A stretch of 64,000 nucleotides of DNA from Tillus elongatus (GCA_964006375.1 OZ023269.1:558001-622000), one strand, 5' to 3'. Shown: positions 39,107-53,619, counted from the first letter of the stretch. Notes: generated by a model from the sequence alone, not told the origin. Numbers and translations are program-made.

Positions 39107-40450
<1,344 letters not shown>

Positions 40451-40452
40451 AT

Positions 40453-41274
<822 letters not shown>

Positions 41275-41635
41275 TCGACAATGGCCGAGAGGTGGAGGAA
41301 GCAATGTGGATTTAATAATGGACTCCTATAACACGCGTTCTAATCTCAGTTAGTGACCACTTTTTTTTATAATTTTTTTAGTCTTATTTCATTTTACCGT
41401 TATCTGATCATATTGTGTAATTCCGATTAATTCTTTAGCAAGTTTTTGTGTGACAAATTCAATTAGGACGAGATGAGAACTTTTAAGACTTAATTCAACT
41501 TGAATAGCACATATGGTTGTTTGTTATTGCCATAACGTAGTGAAACCGTCCCATACTTAATACAGCCGTAGACTTTTCCCGTGGCTTCACAAGCCCTTGT
41601 TCTTTTCAGCAACCGATTTTAATTTTTATTGGACG
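41275..41635 (+). mobile_element. tRNA-derived SINE, copy 2
   Basis: GACAATGGCCGAGAGGTGG gives an A-box-like head and GCGTTCTAATCTCAG a weak B box. The rest aligns with the SINE at 34168-34525 over its whole length, and the sequences outside its 5' end also match, so both copies sit at the same position in a larger repeat. It ends in ACCGATTTTAATTTTTAT directly before a family A terminus. Confidence 0.7.
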
Positions 41636-41945
41636 CAGCAAGTTAGGGTAGCGAATTGTCAGTAAAGTTTAAAATTTGAATAGCTCAATTTGTTATTAAT
41701 CTATTGTTCGTTGGCCAGGAACCAGTTTTTTCCGGGACATTTTAAGTTTGTTTTCGGAAAATTTTTGTAAATTTTCAAACAATAAAGTCATTTTGATAAA
41801 ATATGGTACATTGTTTCTACTATATAGGATATACTGGTAACCAAATTTAATGCCTGCTTTCTAAAAAAAAGACATATTTGTTATAAAAACATTTTTTATG
41901 AAAATTAACTACCATAACGCACTTGCTGAGTCCAGACTTTTTCTG
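41632..41945 (-). repeat. Family A 0.3-kb inverted-repeat subunit
   Basis: TTGGACGCAGCAAGTTAGGG at the left and AACTACCATAACGCACTTGC at the right are inverted copies. The interior matches the reverse complement of 55850-56090 (GGTAACCAAATTTAATGCCTGC, AAACAATAAAGTCATTTTGA). Confidence 0.75.
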
Positions 41946-42590
41946 TTGTTAATTTTTCTAGGTTATGTTTATTGTGACGTGTATAATCATATTTTTAATT
42001 TGAGGTCTCTCCGTTGAGTATCTGCGCTAAATCTATTAATAAATCCCAACAAATTCATTTTGCCTTATTGCATCTGAAATTTTCATTAAAAAAAATCATA
42101 AGAGGCGTCACAACTTTCGAACTTTCTAAACATTTCCTCAAATTATATTCAAGTAATTCAAATTTAAGGTTATACGTGTCTTCTCTGTAAATGTCTTGAA
42201 TAAATTCGTTAGTCAGCATACTCGGATCAGTTTTTCCCACAAAAAAATTGTATCTACTAAAATTACAAGGGTATTTTGATGAAATGTGATATTTTTTAAT
42301 TTGTTTTTTTTTACGATTTATAGGGCGAAGGGGGTGAAAATGTATGTTAAAAGATGCTGTATATCAATGATAACACATTATGTTTTGTATGCAAAGTAAT
42401 GCATGTCGATTTTTCTGTGCCATGAATTTCTGCTTTATTCTGCGACAAATTAATTCTGTAAGCAATAAAATCTCGAGTGAAAGAACGACGTAATAAAAGT
42501 ACAAGGTTAGTGGAGAGAAAATTTCAATTGTTTTTCAATATACCTAACACTGAATTGTAAATAATTATTGATTAGTTAGATTGGTTATTG
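41946..42590. other. Spacer with degenerate family A body
   Basis: 42185-42300 resembles the family A body in inverse orientation (TTGAATAAATTCGTTAGTCAGC). The rest is unassigned. Confidence 0.4.
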
Positions 42591-42733
42591 TAGGCCCTCT
42601 TTATATACAGTACCTTCTATCGCAGTCCATCTCGAAGCGCAAAGCGTCGAATAAAGCTGAGATGAAAGAAAAGACGAGAAAGCAGAACCCAGATGTGATT
42701 ACTAGGTTTGTTTGATGATTCTAGTACAGATAG

Positions 42734-43006
42734 TTATTTATGAGCAATGGGTATGCATTGTTTTGAATTTAATCTTGTGATGAGACCGGCTCTGTAATTC
42801 TGGTTGATGAGACCGAGCGGTGGCTCTCTTAGTTCTTGTATCTTGTAGCCTAACCGTCTGGAAGAGGTGTGAGGAGTCTCGAAGAACGCAACACCTGTGC
42901 CTGCCCCCAGGCAGTCGATGCGTGTTGGCATGCTTAGACCCCAAACTCTACAAGACCCGATGCGAGGCGGTACACATAAAAAGATATTTATAACCATATG
43001 CCACAA
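42734..43006 (-). other. Unrecognised open frame, less AT-rich than surroundings
   Basis: A 90-residue frame on minus from ATG 43006, with a second overlapping frame at 42944-42738. The DNA at 42780-42970 is clearly richer in G and C than its neighbours. The peptide has no repeated or low-complexity character and no motif I know. It could be an exon remnant, a piece of an unknown transposon, or chance. Confidence 0.3.
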
Positions 43007-43009
43007 CCA

Positions 43010-44034
43010 TTTATAATAAAAATAACTTGATATTAATTGAAAATCACAGTTCAGCCATTCTGCACGCCACTTCTAATACCATTCGATACAAGAAACTCAT
43101 TACCTCGCTAACTTCTTAACAGATTGTTGACTTGTTACTTTTTACAAGTACCTAATTATCCGTTAATTACTTCTTTGATAGATTTGGCACTACGATGCTC
43201 TTGCTATATTCCTAATCTAATTAATATTTAAACGTTTATTGACTAATCGCTAGTCATATTACTGTACAGGCGATGGACCTCAAAAATCTATTGGGCATCG
43301 AAAAATTGCTAAAACATGCTCTGTATTTCGCATATATATGAACACACACACCAAATTAATAGAGGTTCAATGAAAAAATTACAGTAGATTAATAATGATG
43401 ATTTCAAGTTTTTGTTTAACGGCTAAAACGTGTCTTTTCCGTTTCAGCGACATGCTGTATGTATACCAAATTTAATAGAAAATTGACCGTGAACACACAA
43501 ACTCGCTTTGCAATCGAAAATCAACTGATAAATTAAGTAATTTTGGTAGCCCTCATCAATTGAAAAGAAAGTGCATCCAGAATGTTTAACAGCTGTGTCT
43601 TTCTCAAGAAAACTTTATTTTGTTCCTTTCTGCCCTGCCGACCATGCAATCATGAATGAGATCAAGTGTAAAAAGATGGGGACAATTAAAATTTATAACC
43701 TTAACATAAACATTCCGGGATATAGATCTTTCTCGGCGTTTCTATTGTAGTGATAGTGACGTTCGGAGACAAATCAAAATTCATCACAACAAAATAAGCC
43801 ATTACTGACAATTTATTTTGCTTATCAAATACTACTACACTACCTACAGGTTCTAAGAAATTTTACAGTTTTATTTTCTTCATGGTTTTTGCAACGTAGT
43901 AATTATAATAAGTAGATCCGTACTTAAATGGTTGTTGGTGTTTATTATGAATATTTATTATATTTGTGCGAGAAAAAACGTAAAACTTTAAATTTCGATC
44001 TATTCCTGATTTTAAATTTTGATGAATTTCTCAG
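43010..44034. other. AT-rich spacer, possibly inside a non-autonomous Tigger-like element
   Basis: No coding signal. It lies between TATACAGTACCTTC near 42607 (weakly CAGT-like) and the Tigger-like terminal repeat ending at 44088, so it could be the interior of one element. The left end is not convincing. Confidence 0.3.
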
Positions 44035-44038
44035 CAGG

Positions 44039-44088
44039 GATAATCCGCAAACCGGATAATCCGCATACGAATAATCAAGAGCATACTG
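44039..44088 (-). repeat. Tigger/pogo-like terminal inverted repeat
   Basis: Ends ...AGAGCATACTG followed by TA. The reverse complement matches 15685-15725 over 41 bases with about five differences, including the shared CGGATTATCCGGTTTG. Confidence 0.6.
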
Positions 44089-44094
44089 TATATA

Positions 44095-44215
44095 TGAACA
44101 TATAAAAATTGAAATTCGGGCTCATTTCAATAATTTTTTTCAAAACTCAAAAGTCGGGATCGCTCTATTAGCCATTAGTCAATTTCACTAAAACTAAAAG
44201 TCAAATTAATTCCAC
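44095..44215 (+). repeat. Family A right end
   Basis: GAACATATAAAAATTGAAA, GGGCTCATTTCAATAA, AAAAGTCGGGATCGC and a hairpin-like TTAGTCAATTTCACTAA. The CCGGATATGGGTTCTAGG part is deleted, and there is no TA tract beyond a few repeats. Confidence 0.65.
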
Positions 44216-44985
44216 CGTTGTAGTTTTTCTCTTTGATTTATTGTTTCTAAGCTAAAGCATATATTTTCGTGTCCTACAAAATTGCCTTATACATGTAAAT
44301 AAATGTTTCCTTATAACATAAAAGAATCGAAATAACTTGCGTATTATTATTGGAGAAAAAGTCAGAAAAGTAATACATCAACAAACTAACTATGATCGAT
44401 TTTATATAATGAGGATCTCACGTGACGTGAGATTGGGGGAACGGTATTAATTTCGTTCAGCCCTAATTGAAAATTTTAATTGGTTAAGAGAATATTATAG
44501 CCTCTTCTTCACACTACACTGGAATGAGATTTCTATTTGAAGTTAATCACCACTTGAGTTTTGAAGATGCGTTAAATAACTAACAATTATTACAAATAAT
44601 CACCTCTTCTGTACGCATTTTGCGTATATTACACGATTTTCTTATTTGCGTTCATCAAGAAACTCAATCAAAAAGGAAACATCTGCGTTTTACAGCAATG
44701 CTATGAAAGCGATATTTTATTAGAATATGATCAGGGAAACAAACAAGATTTTCCGTTTCGATCAATAACGATAATCTACTGTCCATTAAATCAATGTTAA
44801 TACTTCCACCAAAAATGTCAAACAAAAAAATTAAATATTAGCTTTAAACATTTAGAACCATTACTCAATTATTTATTAGAGAGGTTGTATGTACGAGGTA
44901 AACACCAAAATTTCCCGGCCTGACATAGATCCCGGGTCTCGCAGCGTGTCAAAATTTGGTAAGACATTTGTTCAAGTCTTATTAG
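44216..44985. other. AT-rich spacer without recognisable feature
   Basis: No gene or repeat recognised. Confidence 0.4.
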
Positions 44986-44989
44986 TCTG

Positions 44990-45170
44990 TTCGTCACGTC
45001 AGAAGTCACGAAAATTGAGCATAGAGCTGTTATTAAATGCCTTACTCAAGAAGATATTTCACTTCAAAACATCAAAGATCAGCTGGATGGGGTGTACGGT
45101 GAAAATTATCCGTCTTCTTCTGTAGTAAAAGATTTAAACATTTCTGAATGAGCCAGGAATCCTTGGAAGA
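44990..45170 (+). pseudogene. Mariner transposase N-terminal (HTH) fragment
   Basis: The translation gives EVTKIEHRAVIKCLTQEDIS, then LQNIKDQLDGVYGENYPSSSVVK and a frame-shifted ESLED, the order of the mariner HTH_48 domain (EHRAVIK-L-T, PSY-TVK-W, GR-S-EDDPR). The sequence is cut at 45170 by the (ATTT)n end of a LINE. It is a different mariner lineage from the D-x41-D elements. Confidence 0.65.
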
Positions 45171-45470
45171 TTTATTTATTTATTTATTTATTTTAAAGAT
45201 ACAGCCCAACATGCACAAACCAAATAATATGGCAATTATTAGACAAGACAAGTCTTAATGATAAGTTAGTTAAGTATAACATATAGTGTAACGAGTTTAC
45301 ACAAAATACTTAAAATAAAGAATTGATGGCTATGAAAAATTAAGTCATAACATAACAGATGAGAGCATTTAATTTAAGTAGGTTTCTGATGACGAATATA
45401 ACTAAATAGGACGTTAAATATCATGCACAAATTCTAATAAAGAGATATGGGTGTTCAGTTATAAATCTTT

Positions 45471-45541
<71 letters not shown>

Positions 45542-47240
45542 CTGTGATGTAGGTCATAATGGTTGTGCATAACATTTCCCAGCCTTAGCATAAGGTAAAT
45601 TGGTGACTTAAGTAACATATTTGTTCGCGCATGTCTAATGTAAAACAAAACTGTACTTCTTGGAGGTCTAGGGGGCTCATAGAAAGCAACCCTTAATAAC
45701 AAACCATCCTTCCCATGCAATAGATTATACAAGAAAGTGATGGCAGAGAGAATCCTTTTTGTTTCTAAAGTTAGCACATTAAAGCATAGTGTTGGATGTT
45801 TTATAAAAAGGAAAGAAAACTATGGCTGCGTATTCTAAACGATATCTTATTAAACTATTATATAATGTTTTTAGACAATGAATGGTATTAAACGACTTAG
45901 TGTTACAAACTACGAATCCTAGGAGGCACATTTTTGTGTTAACCGTTTCTATTATGTGATATTCAAATGAGAGTCTACTATCAAACATCACACCAAGGTC
46001 TTTCACTATGTGCGGCTTAGAGAGTATTTTGCCCTGAATTACGTAATCATACTCAATTAGTGATTTACTTGTAAGAGACATAACAAAACATTTGTCGACA
46101 TTCAGGCAGAGCTAATTCTCCTGACACCACAACAATCATTTACTGACTTTGGTGGTAGAGTACAACTTTATGTCATTAGCATACAACAGCGCTCCAGCTC
46201 CAAGCCTCCTACATAAATTGTTGATAAAAATGACGAACAAAAGGGGACCTAGACTTGAACCATACGGCACGCCATACGAAACATTATAAGCAGATGACCT
46301 ATACCTTAAGTATTCCACGAATTAAAACCTATCAGACAAATACGAGCTGAAAAACTTAGTCGTGGACCCGAAAAGCCTATCAAGTTAACCTATGGAGTAA
46401 TAATTTATGATCGAGTCGATCAAAGGCTTTAGTCATGTCAGTCACATCAACTTACATGTTGTCATCAAGTGCCTCAGATATAAACTGGGTGGTGGTTAGC
46501 AGATCGGTAGTAGTCAATCGACCAGAATTAAATACATGTTGTGCATCAGAAATAAGATTCTTTATACTGTTATAAAGAGAAGTTTGACAAAATTACTATT
46601 TAGTAGGTAATTTACAATCTCGTGTCTATCCCCCTTTTAAAAACCGAACAAACCCTGGCTTGATTCCACTGACATCAAACAGTTGTGCAAGTGGTTTGCA
46701 TAAGACAAAACGACAATCGCGTATTACAAAGGCAGGGATTCCATCTGGACCACACATCATTTTTGGCTTAAGTTTTTTTATTGAATCCAAAACCTCGTTT
46801 TCAGAAACATGGGAAATATGAATGTGTTGGTCAGCGTTTTCAGTAGTAAAAACAGAATGAGATTGTGCGCCATTGCCGGTTGTATGAGCAGATTTAAAGA
46901 AGTCAGAGACCCCATCAAATATGGACTGAGGATCATCAAAGCAATCGTCCTTGTAGACTAGTGTAGCAGACAGTCTTCCCTTATTTTGTTTAAGGTGAAC
47001 CTAGGACCAGAATGAGGTGGAATCTGTTGCAAAATTTCTTTGCAAATTATCCATGTACACCCTGTATGCTTCATCTATATCGCCATTGAGTTCCCACCTA
47101 ATAAATTTAAACTGTTGGAACTGATACATAGAGCCAGGTTTCTTAAATTTTTTTAAAACTGACCTTTTATGGCCAAAATTTTTGATATGAAATTTTGAAA
47201 ATAACTCTTTGTGTAGTTTACCGGAATCTCATTGTATATT
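45171..47240 (-). pseudogene. LINE with RT, tail (TAAA)n, decayed
   Basis: Minus strand. The element ends at 45171-45194 in a (TAAA)n tail with about 220 bases of 3' untranslated sequence. Coding remnants: linker and RT N-terminal blocks at 47200-46600 (ENEVLDSIKKLKPKMMCGPDGIPAFVIRDC), DMTKAFDRLDHKLLL near 46420, GVPYGSSLGPLLFVIFINNL and YAND (residues 46-49 of 46318-46136, first catalytic Asp changed to Asn). Then KDLGVMFDSRLSFEYHI at 46081-45779, and a C-terminal region to 45421, with (TA)n at 45473-45535 inserted in the last part. It is inserted in the mariner fragment. Confidence 0.8.
45473..45535. repeat. (TA)n microsatellite in LINE 3' region
   Basis: A TA tract within the decayed C-terminal coding part of the LINE; no family A flanks. 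Confidence 0.95.
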
Positions 47241-47376
47241 AGTGGGGCCATGTATGAAATGTGTTGTTGTGAAAGATTTAAGGACATAAGGAAACTGTTA
47301 CTTTGCTTGACCTAATTGTTCTTGTTAGTGAATTTTTATAGAATGGGTAGCAGGTGAATGATAAATGGGATTTTTT

Positions 47377-48270
47377 TCATAAATGTAATATCTGAACATA
47401 AAGGTTTGACACGGTGGGTATATCGCTATCCTGCAAAACTTTTACACTTGGATATAATATTGATCTATTCAGCATTACCTTAATGATCCATTTTTGTGTT
47501 ATGTTAAAGTACGACATCTTTGGTGTACCTCGTACGCATTTCCCCAAGCTACGAAAGCATAACTTAGCATTAAGTGAACAATACAAACATGGACACGCTT
47601 AGAGCCATTTCCAGGATAGAATGTGCCTTAATTGCTCAAATTTATAAACGGTGTTTCTTAGTTTATTGTTTATATAATCCGTGTGAAAATTCCATTTCAA
47701 CAGTTGATCGATAAAGACACCTAGATATATTGTGTTATTTGTACGTATTATTGTGCTCTTGCAGGAGCAGTGATTTTTGTTATAGCAACCATAGTTACGT
47801 CTAATAATATTGTTTATATCTGGTATATGTGACAATCGAGGAGCAAAAATTATGAATGTTGTTTTCTTAAGATTTAAAGTCAACAGATTGGAGTTGAGCC
47901 ATGATTTTACCGTCATAAAACTCTCAAATGCTATTTTTTTACTGTTTCCCAGTCAGATTCTTGAAAAAGTAACACCGTGTCATCCACGTAGCATACAATT
48001 TTCCAGATATGTTAGCACTTGGCAAATTGTTTAAATATACGAGAAACAAACTAGAACCAAGAATCCTGAGGCACACCACATGTGAAAAGGTGGTGGTTAC
48101 TATACGAATCGTTAATTTTAAATCTCTGTCGACGTTTGGATATATAAGCGCAGAGAGATTCATCTAATTACAAGATTTTCGAGTTTTTGCATTAAAATTT
48201 TGTGCAAAATGGTATCAAATGCCTTAGCAAGGTCCAAAAAAACTCTAGTGCACGTATTACTATTATTTAT
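47377..48270 (-). pseudogene. Second LINE RT fragment
   Basis: Minus strand. FLDLAKAFDTILHKILMQKLE near 48230, then a YVDDTVLLFQ catalytic motif near 47970, MTVKSWLNSNLLTLNLKKTTFIIFA and NTIYLGVFIDQLLKWNFHTDYINNKLRN at 47916-47599, and a short C-terminal part to 47377. The Asn/Cys-rich insert (CYNKNHCSC) between these blocks marks a lineage different from the neighbouring LINE. Broken by frameshifts. Confidence 0.8.
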
Positions 48271-48279
48271 ATTGTTTTT

Positions 48280-48615
48280 TGTACATTAACGTCGGTCTCT
48301 TTCCGCGACTATGACCAATCACCGACGCCGAGAGCCTCACTATCCTGGAAATTTCGAACCCCTGCCTTTCTATAGAATATAAATCTTAAACGTGCCCATC
48401 ATCGCAAGGACACGGGACCGACGGCTTTGCGCCCCTTGCGAAAAGCAGATCGTGCGGACATTCAATTTGCTCAAATAAAATGCTAAAACTTCAGTTGATG
48501 TTAATTTAACATGTACTGAAAAAGTGAAAGGGGAACCCTGGGAATCTAACTCAGTATCCTTCGGCTTAGAGGCACACGTTCTTAACCCTGGACCACCGAG
48601 GCTCTCTTTAGACTT
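48280..48615 (-). mobile_element. tRNA-derived SINE, second type
   Basis: On minus: GAGAGCCTCGGTGGTCCAGG is the head with an A-box-like GGTCCAGGGTTAAG. CTGAGTTAGATTCCCAGGG about 50 bases on resembles a B box. The body continues to about 48280 with a less AT-rich segment (GGGGCGCAAAGCCGTCGGTC). It has a different body from the SINEs at 34.2 and 41.3 kb. Confidence 0.6.
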
Positions 48616-49310
48616 TCAAGATGATATAAAGTAAACGATCTCAATCTAAAAGCTTTTAAGTGATTTAAAATAAATATTAATATTGGTCCAAATTTAATTA
48701 ATTTATATTTCTTTGTCGGTAAAAATAGAATATCGACACAGTATTCGTTTTGTCGTCCTTGTTTAACACACAGTGTAAGTCTTTGTTCAACACATTACAA
48801 AATCAATCAAACAAAATAATGAATGTCGAGTTAGCTGTGGTACGTATACTATAAAAGTACCATAAGTGATGTTAACATTATTATTTTGCGGTAACAGAGT
48901 GTGAAACACTCAGTATACTGGATGGAGTTTATAGCCAACAATAAACTACTATTAACTTTACGTTACTGCCTTCACTAATTAAATACTTTCCTATTTCAAG
49001 AACATGCTTCAACAAAGCTCGCATACATTTCATGTTTATTTACGTATATTTCTTTGTTTTTTGTTTTTGTTTTCAACCACAACTACAAAATAAATTATGC
49101 ACCAAGACAATTATTAATTAATGAAGCTCCTATTTCCTGTTGCAGGTTATCATTACATGTTCTAATCAGAATATGCATCTTCTGTAGATCATAAAATTGT
49201 TGCTCCTGAAAACTTTATTCGAATAATTCTGTTTGCATAATATACTTCATTCAAATCGTAACTGGTCATTGTTTTGATAACTGTATATAAATTGATAAAA
49301 TTTAAAAAAA
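48616..49310. other. AT-rich spacer without recognisable feature
   Basis: No gene or repeat recognised. Confidence 0.4.
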
Positions 49311-49312
49311 AA

Positions 49313-49567
49313 TTGGACGCACCAAGTGCGTTATAGTAACAAATTTTCATTAAAATCTTTTAAATACGAAAATCACGGAAAAGTGAAAAAATTGTATCTT
49401 CAAAAGCAATTAAACGTTTGATGAAATTCCGTACACGTGTTACCTTTATACAGTTTTCGTCACATACCAAAGCTGGATTCTATTGATTGAGAGAAAACTA
49501 GTTTATTTCTATTAAAAAAAAAAGATGATGAAAACGCGCAACCATAGCGCACTTACTGCTCCGAACT
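49313..49567 (+). repeat. Family A 0.25-kb inverted-repeat subunit
   Basis: TTGGACGCACCAAGTGCGTT at the left and AACCATAGCGCACTTACTGC at the right form inverted ends. The interior is divergent from the other subunits. Confidence 0.65.
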
Positions 49568-49740
49568 ATTAGCACCAGTTGTATATAGTTTATCCGTGTG
49601 TGAGGAATCAAAATTAATTAAAACAAACAGTTGCAACACATTTATATCAGAAACGCCATAATTTAAACTGCTGCTATAAAATTGATTCAGGAAAATTTTC
49701 TGAGAAAGCGAAATTTGTAAGTAAGGAATATCAGGCATGT

Positions 49741-50335
49741 GATGTCTTCAATGCAGACTAGACAGGACTTTTTTACAAAATGTTGCCGGATAAAACCCTA
49801 AAATTAAAAAACGATCAATGTGTTGGTGGGAAGTTATCCAAAGAGCGACTGACTATACTAGTTTGTATAAATTAGGATGGTTCTGAATTTCGAAGACTAT
49901 TGCTTACTGGTAAAGCACAACAACTAAAAATTTTAAAAAATGTAAAGAGTTTGTCGGTGAAATATGTTCCTAATAAAGCATGGGTAACTGGCGATATTTC
50001 TAAAACTGAAATAGAGAATGCGATAGAGGTTACAGTAGAAAAATTTTGCTTGTGGTGGATAATTGTGTGGCACAATTGACGAGTTTGAAGAACATCAAAC
50101 TAGTTTTTCTGCCACCTAATACCACATCTGTACTGCAGCACTTAGATTAGATAATTATCAACACTCTGAAATATTATTACAGGAAACAACTCGTCACAAA
50201 AATAATTGACAACATGGACAAGAATCTGTGTCAACTTTCGGTAAATGTCCTCGAAACTATTCGTCTCCTTGATCGTACATTGAAAAATGTCTCACAAAAA
50301 ACTGTGCAATATTGTTTCAGGTATCCGTGTATCCC
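49741..50335 (+). pseudogene. Tigger-like transposase catalytic-domain remnant
   Basis: The plus-strand translation in changing frames follows the Tigger/jerky DDE core: NAD-stop-TGLFYKMLPDKTLKLKN (the Glu normally after NAD is a TAG stop), CVGGKLSKERLTILVC, then KYVPNKAWVTGDI, LLVVDNCVAQLT-like, KLVFLPPNTTSVLQHL and INTLKYYYRKQLVTKIIDNM, then NLCQLSVNVLETIRLLDR. The DNA-binding N terminus and the C terminus are missing. It belongs to the Tigger branch, distinct from the pogo-like pseudogene at 18-20 kb, and may be related to the terminal repeats at 15.7 and 44.05 kb. Confidence 0.8.
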
Positions 50336-50419
50336 ATACGTTCGGCGTACTATTTGACAGACATTTCTTTGTTTTAGAACAAGTGACGTTTTTACATGCG
50401 CGCGCGTTTCAAACTTGAT

Positions 50420-52490
50420 GCATGTATTAACTTTCAGATATTTATTTTCTAACGTTAAACAATAACATACTTCTGGATCAGATTAAATTTAAGAGACAGC
50501 TTTGGAAGACGTTTCAGCGTGCCCATGATATGCAGGATTTTCTGCGGCATCGTAGTTTCTCTAATCTGCTGAGCGTCAATATTTGTAGGACCAGAACCTC
50601 ATATGAGTTTGGTCTGATTGACCATTCCAAACCATTTTATTCGTATGTTCGAAAACGTGTTTCTTCCAGAGTTTCAGTATCCCTGTTGTGCAAACCCGAC
50701 GGTACTCTCAGCCAGAGTGACACAGAGATCGCTGATATTTTGGCTGGCCTGGAAAAAAGGGCCCTATGCGGCCTACTTGCCTGGCGTTAGCCTCCCTACC
50801 ATTGCTACTACTCATATTCTGGCTCACCACTTTTCCACCGCCTTTATAACCGAGATTTCCGATCCCTCGTCAGTGTGTCACATTTTTTAGCCTGCTACCC
50901 TTATTTCGGAAATTGATATAACCCCATCTCTTGTAGAATGGGAACTGCGATCCCTTTCAACTGCTTCAGCATCCGGACCTGACAATATCTCATCTAGAAT
51001 ATTGAAACAGTGTTATCAGTAGCTTTGCTACCCCATTTGTTTGATCCTGAAAAAGTCATTCACTAGTAGTTCTATTCCTGAGATTTGATCTACAGCAGAT
51101 GTGGCAGCCATTTCCAAAAAAGGAAATAAACTTTCTCCGGACAACCATCGTCCTATGAATCTCACCCCAGTAATTTGCAAGATTGGAGAGGATTATTATT
51201 AAGCAATTGATGCCTGTTTTTATAGTGTGGTATTATAGACCATTCGCATGGCTTTGTTGCCGGTAGATCTGTCGTAACCAACCTAATGTGTTCCATCAAT
51301 GACTGGTCTAGATTACTGGACAATGTACAGTCTGTTGATGTAATCTATCTCGACGACTTTAACAAAGCCTTTGATAATGTTCATCACGAACTGCTCGTCT
51401 ATAAATTGATTAGTGTTGGAATACCTGGCCTTTTGCTCAGCTAGCTCAGGGTGTTTGTATCCAATAGATTATTTTCTGTCAAGGTGGGTTTATGTAAGTT
51501 GCACATAAGATCTATATCTAGTGGTGTGCCTCAGGGATAGGTCCTTATACTTCAGGCTTACTCACAACACTAAAGGCCAGTAGCACAACATATGCCTACG
51601 ATACAAAAATATATGGACATCCAGTTATTGATAGCGACACACTACAGGAAGATTTGGATGTTGTCAATTAATGCCGTATGGAAAATCACTCTGAGTTTGG
51701 AAAATTGTGGTGTGCTTTACATGGGGACAAGAAATCCCAAACGCCCCTATTATGTCGGAGGTCAGCAGGTCAACGGACTTTCCACTCAGTCTGATCTTGG
51801 CATCGTCAACTCACCCAATTTGTCATGGACTCCTCAGGCATAACAAGCCTCTAAAAAATCCAATAGCGTGTTCTATCTCTTGAAAAAAGTGTTCCCGCAT
51901 CCTGATCCTCAGTTCGCCATCAAGCTCCATTCAACCGATACTGACTGGAGATACAAAATCACTCAAAAGAGTCCAACACAACGCTTCACGATGGTCTAGT
52001 TGATTCAGCGCTCTCACTTATGAACAACGCCTCCACCTGATAAATATTTAGCTCCTACAATATAGATGGAGGAAAACTGATTTGATACCGATGTTTAGTG
52101 TCACACATGACCGGTTTCCATCCGATACGGCATCATTTGTGACTTTTGACAGTTCAGACTCTGGGGATACAGCCTTAAGTTAAGTAAAGAACAATTTACA
52201 ACGTCGCATCGTCTAAATTTCTTATCTAACTGGAACTCCCTACCGGAGGATGGTCAGTTCTGCGAATATGAATATGTTCAAGATGCGCCTCCATTCGTTG
52301 AAATGTTTCAACTGAATCCATAATATACTTGTTCACATATTTATTTTATTTTACGGTTTGTTTCTTCTCCTTAATCGGGTCAATCACAATAATAATTTTA
52401 CAATCTGTACCATAACTTTAGTTTTTGTATATGTACCTTATATGCCCCAGGCCTCTGTTTTATGTCTATATTGATAAAAATAATAATGAA
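50420..52490 (+). pseudogene. LINE with RT, decayed
   Basis: Plus strand. Linker (FKRQLWKTFQRAHDMQDFLRHRSF), then FSTAFITEISDPSS and SASGPDNISSRILKQC near 50960. RT motif A region LDDFNKAFDNVHHELL at about 51346-51394, SSGVPQG near 51520. The catalytic box reads YAYD at about 51591-51602, with the first Asp replaced by Tyr. The C-terminal NWNSLPED block is at about 52220-52245. A 3' untranslated region with AT-rich sequence follows to about 52490. Many stops and frameshifts. Motif order suits the Jockey/CR1 groups. Confidence 0.8.
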
Positions 52491-53510
52491 ATATTATCTA
52501 TTACGTCCTTGTGATATATAAAAATGTTCCTTTTATTGGGTACAATACGATATAAAACATAAGAAAAATTCTGCAAATTTCCTATTGCTTGCACCTGTTC
52601 TTCCTTGATATAAAGGTGACGTGAGTGCTAGGATTTTTACGCCAAAGATTTTAGGCAGATTTTTTTGTAACTACTGCTTTTAGGCAAGCTTTATACAATC
52701 AGAGTTTTAATTTAAAATTGTCATGTTTTGATGAACGAGGGAAATATAGAGTAGAACATAAGGTTTGTGTGTTAAAGATAATCTGAGATATTAAGATTTG
52801 ACATTTTTTAATGAAAAATCGCTACCATAATGTTACCAGAAACATTTATACGCCACGACCTTGCATAATTTATATAGCTGCATTTTAAAAGTGTTATTAT
52901 CACAAATTTATGACTGCTTCAAGTAAATTGAATTGCTTGTTTAAAACAGCGAAAATAGATCTCAAACATTCACATAAAATAAAAAGAGCTAGCTAATTAC
53001 ATAACTTTTAAATTATGTGTCAACAAACTGCATCAGGTACTAAGCAAATGATGGCTTAGTACGACTGTGGACAGTAATAATAACAGTATTCTTAGTGAAG
53101 TTTGCCCTCAAACTACAAAACTTGCACATTTTCAACGTAAATAATATGGCATTCTAAATTACACGATACGTCAACACAGACAGGTACAATTATCTACACA
53201 CAAAAAATACATTAAAACTGCTGCATTCAACAAATTTTTACATTATCCATCTTTAAAAAATATGCCATTAGTTAAGCACGGAAATATAAAATGTACATAC
53301 TCATGTCTTGTTCTTTCTTTTTATCTTCGCCCTTAGATATTTATCCAGTAATGTGATTATCAACTGCATCACTTTACACTACTCGCTTACTAAAGCGACA
53401 CTATAGAAACCAAATATCATAATTCGAAAATACACCAATAAAGAAATATGTATCATCTTGCTAAATAAACACAAGGTAACTCCTTCAATTGAAATAAAAC
53501 TTAATAAAAA
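52491..53510. other. AT-rich region without recognisable gene
   Basis: A trace of family A terminus (AAAATCGCTACCATAATG near 52814) only. Confidence 0.4.
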
Positions 53511-53600
53511 AGTCTGGACGCAACAAGTGCGTTATGGTAGTGAATTTTCACAAACATATTTTAATGACAAATATGCCTTATAACCACACTTGGAGAAGCC
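53511..53600 (+). repeat. Family A terminus fragment
   Basis: GTCTGGACGCAACAAGTGCG at 53512-53531 and about 70 further bases matching the start of the copies at 55.8 and 60.2 kb; truncated by the LINE remnant. Confidence 0.7.
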
Positions 53601-53619
53601 AAATCACCACAACATTTTT

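Noticed and set aside
42607..44088. Complete non-autonomous Tigger element
   Set aside because: The right end is convincing, but the left candidate (CAGTACCTTC) matches too poorly.
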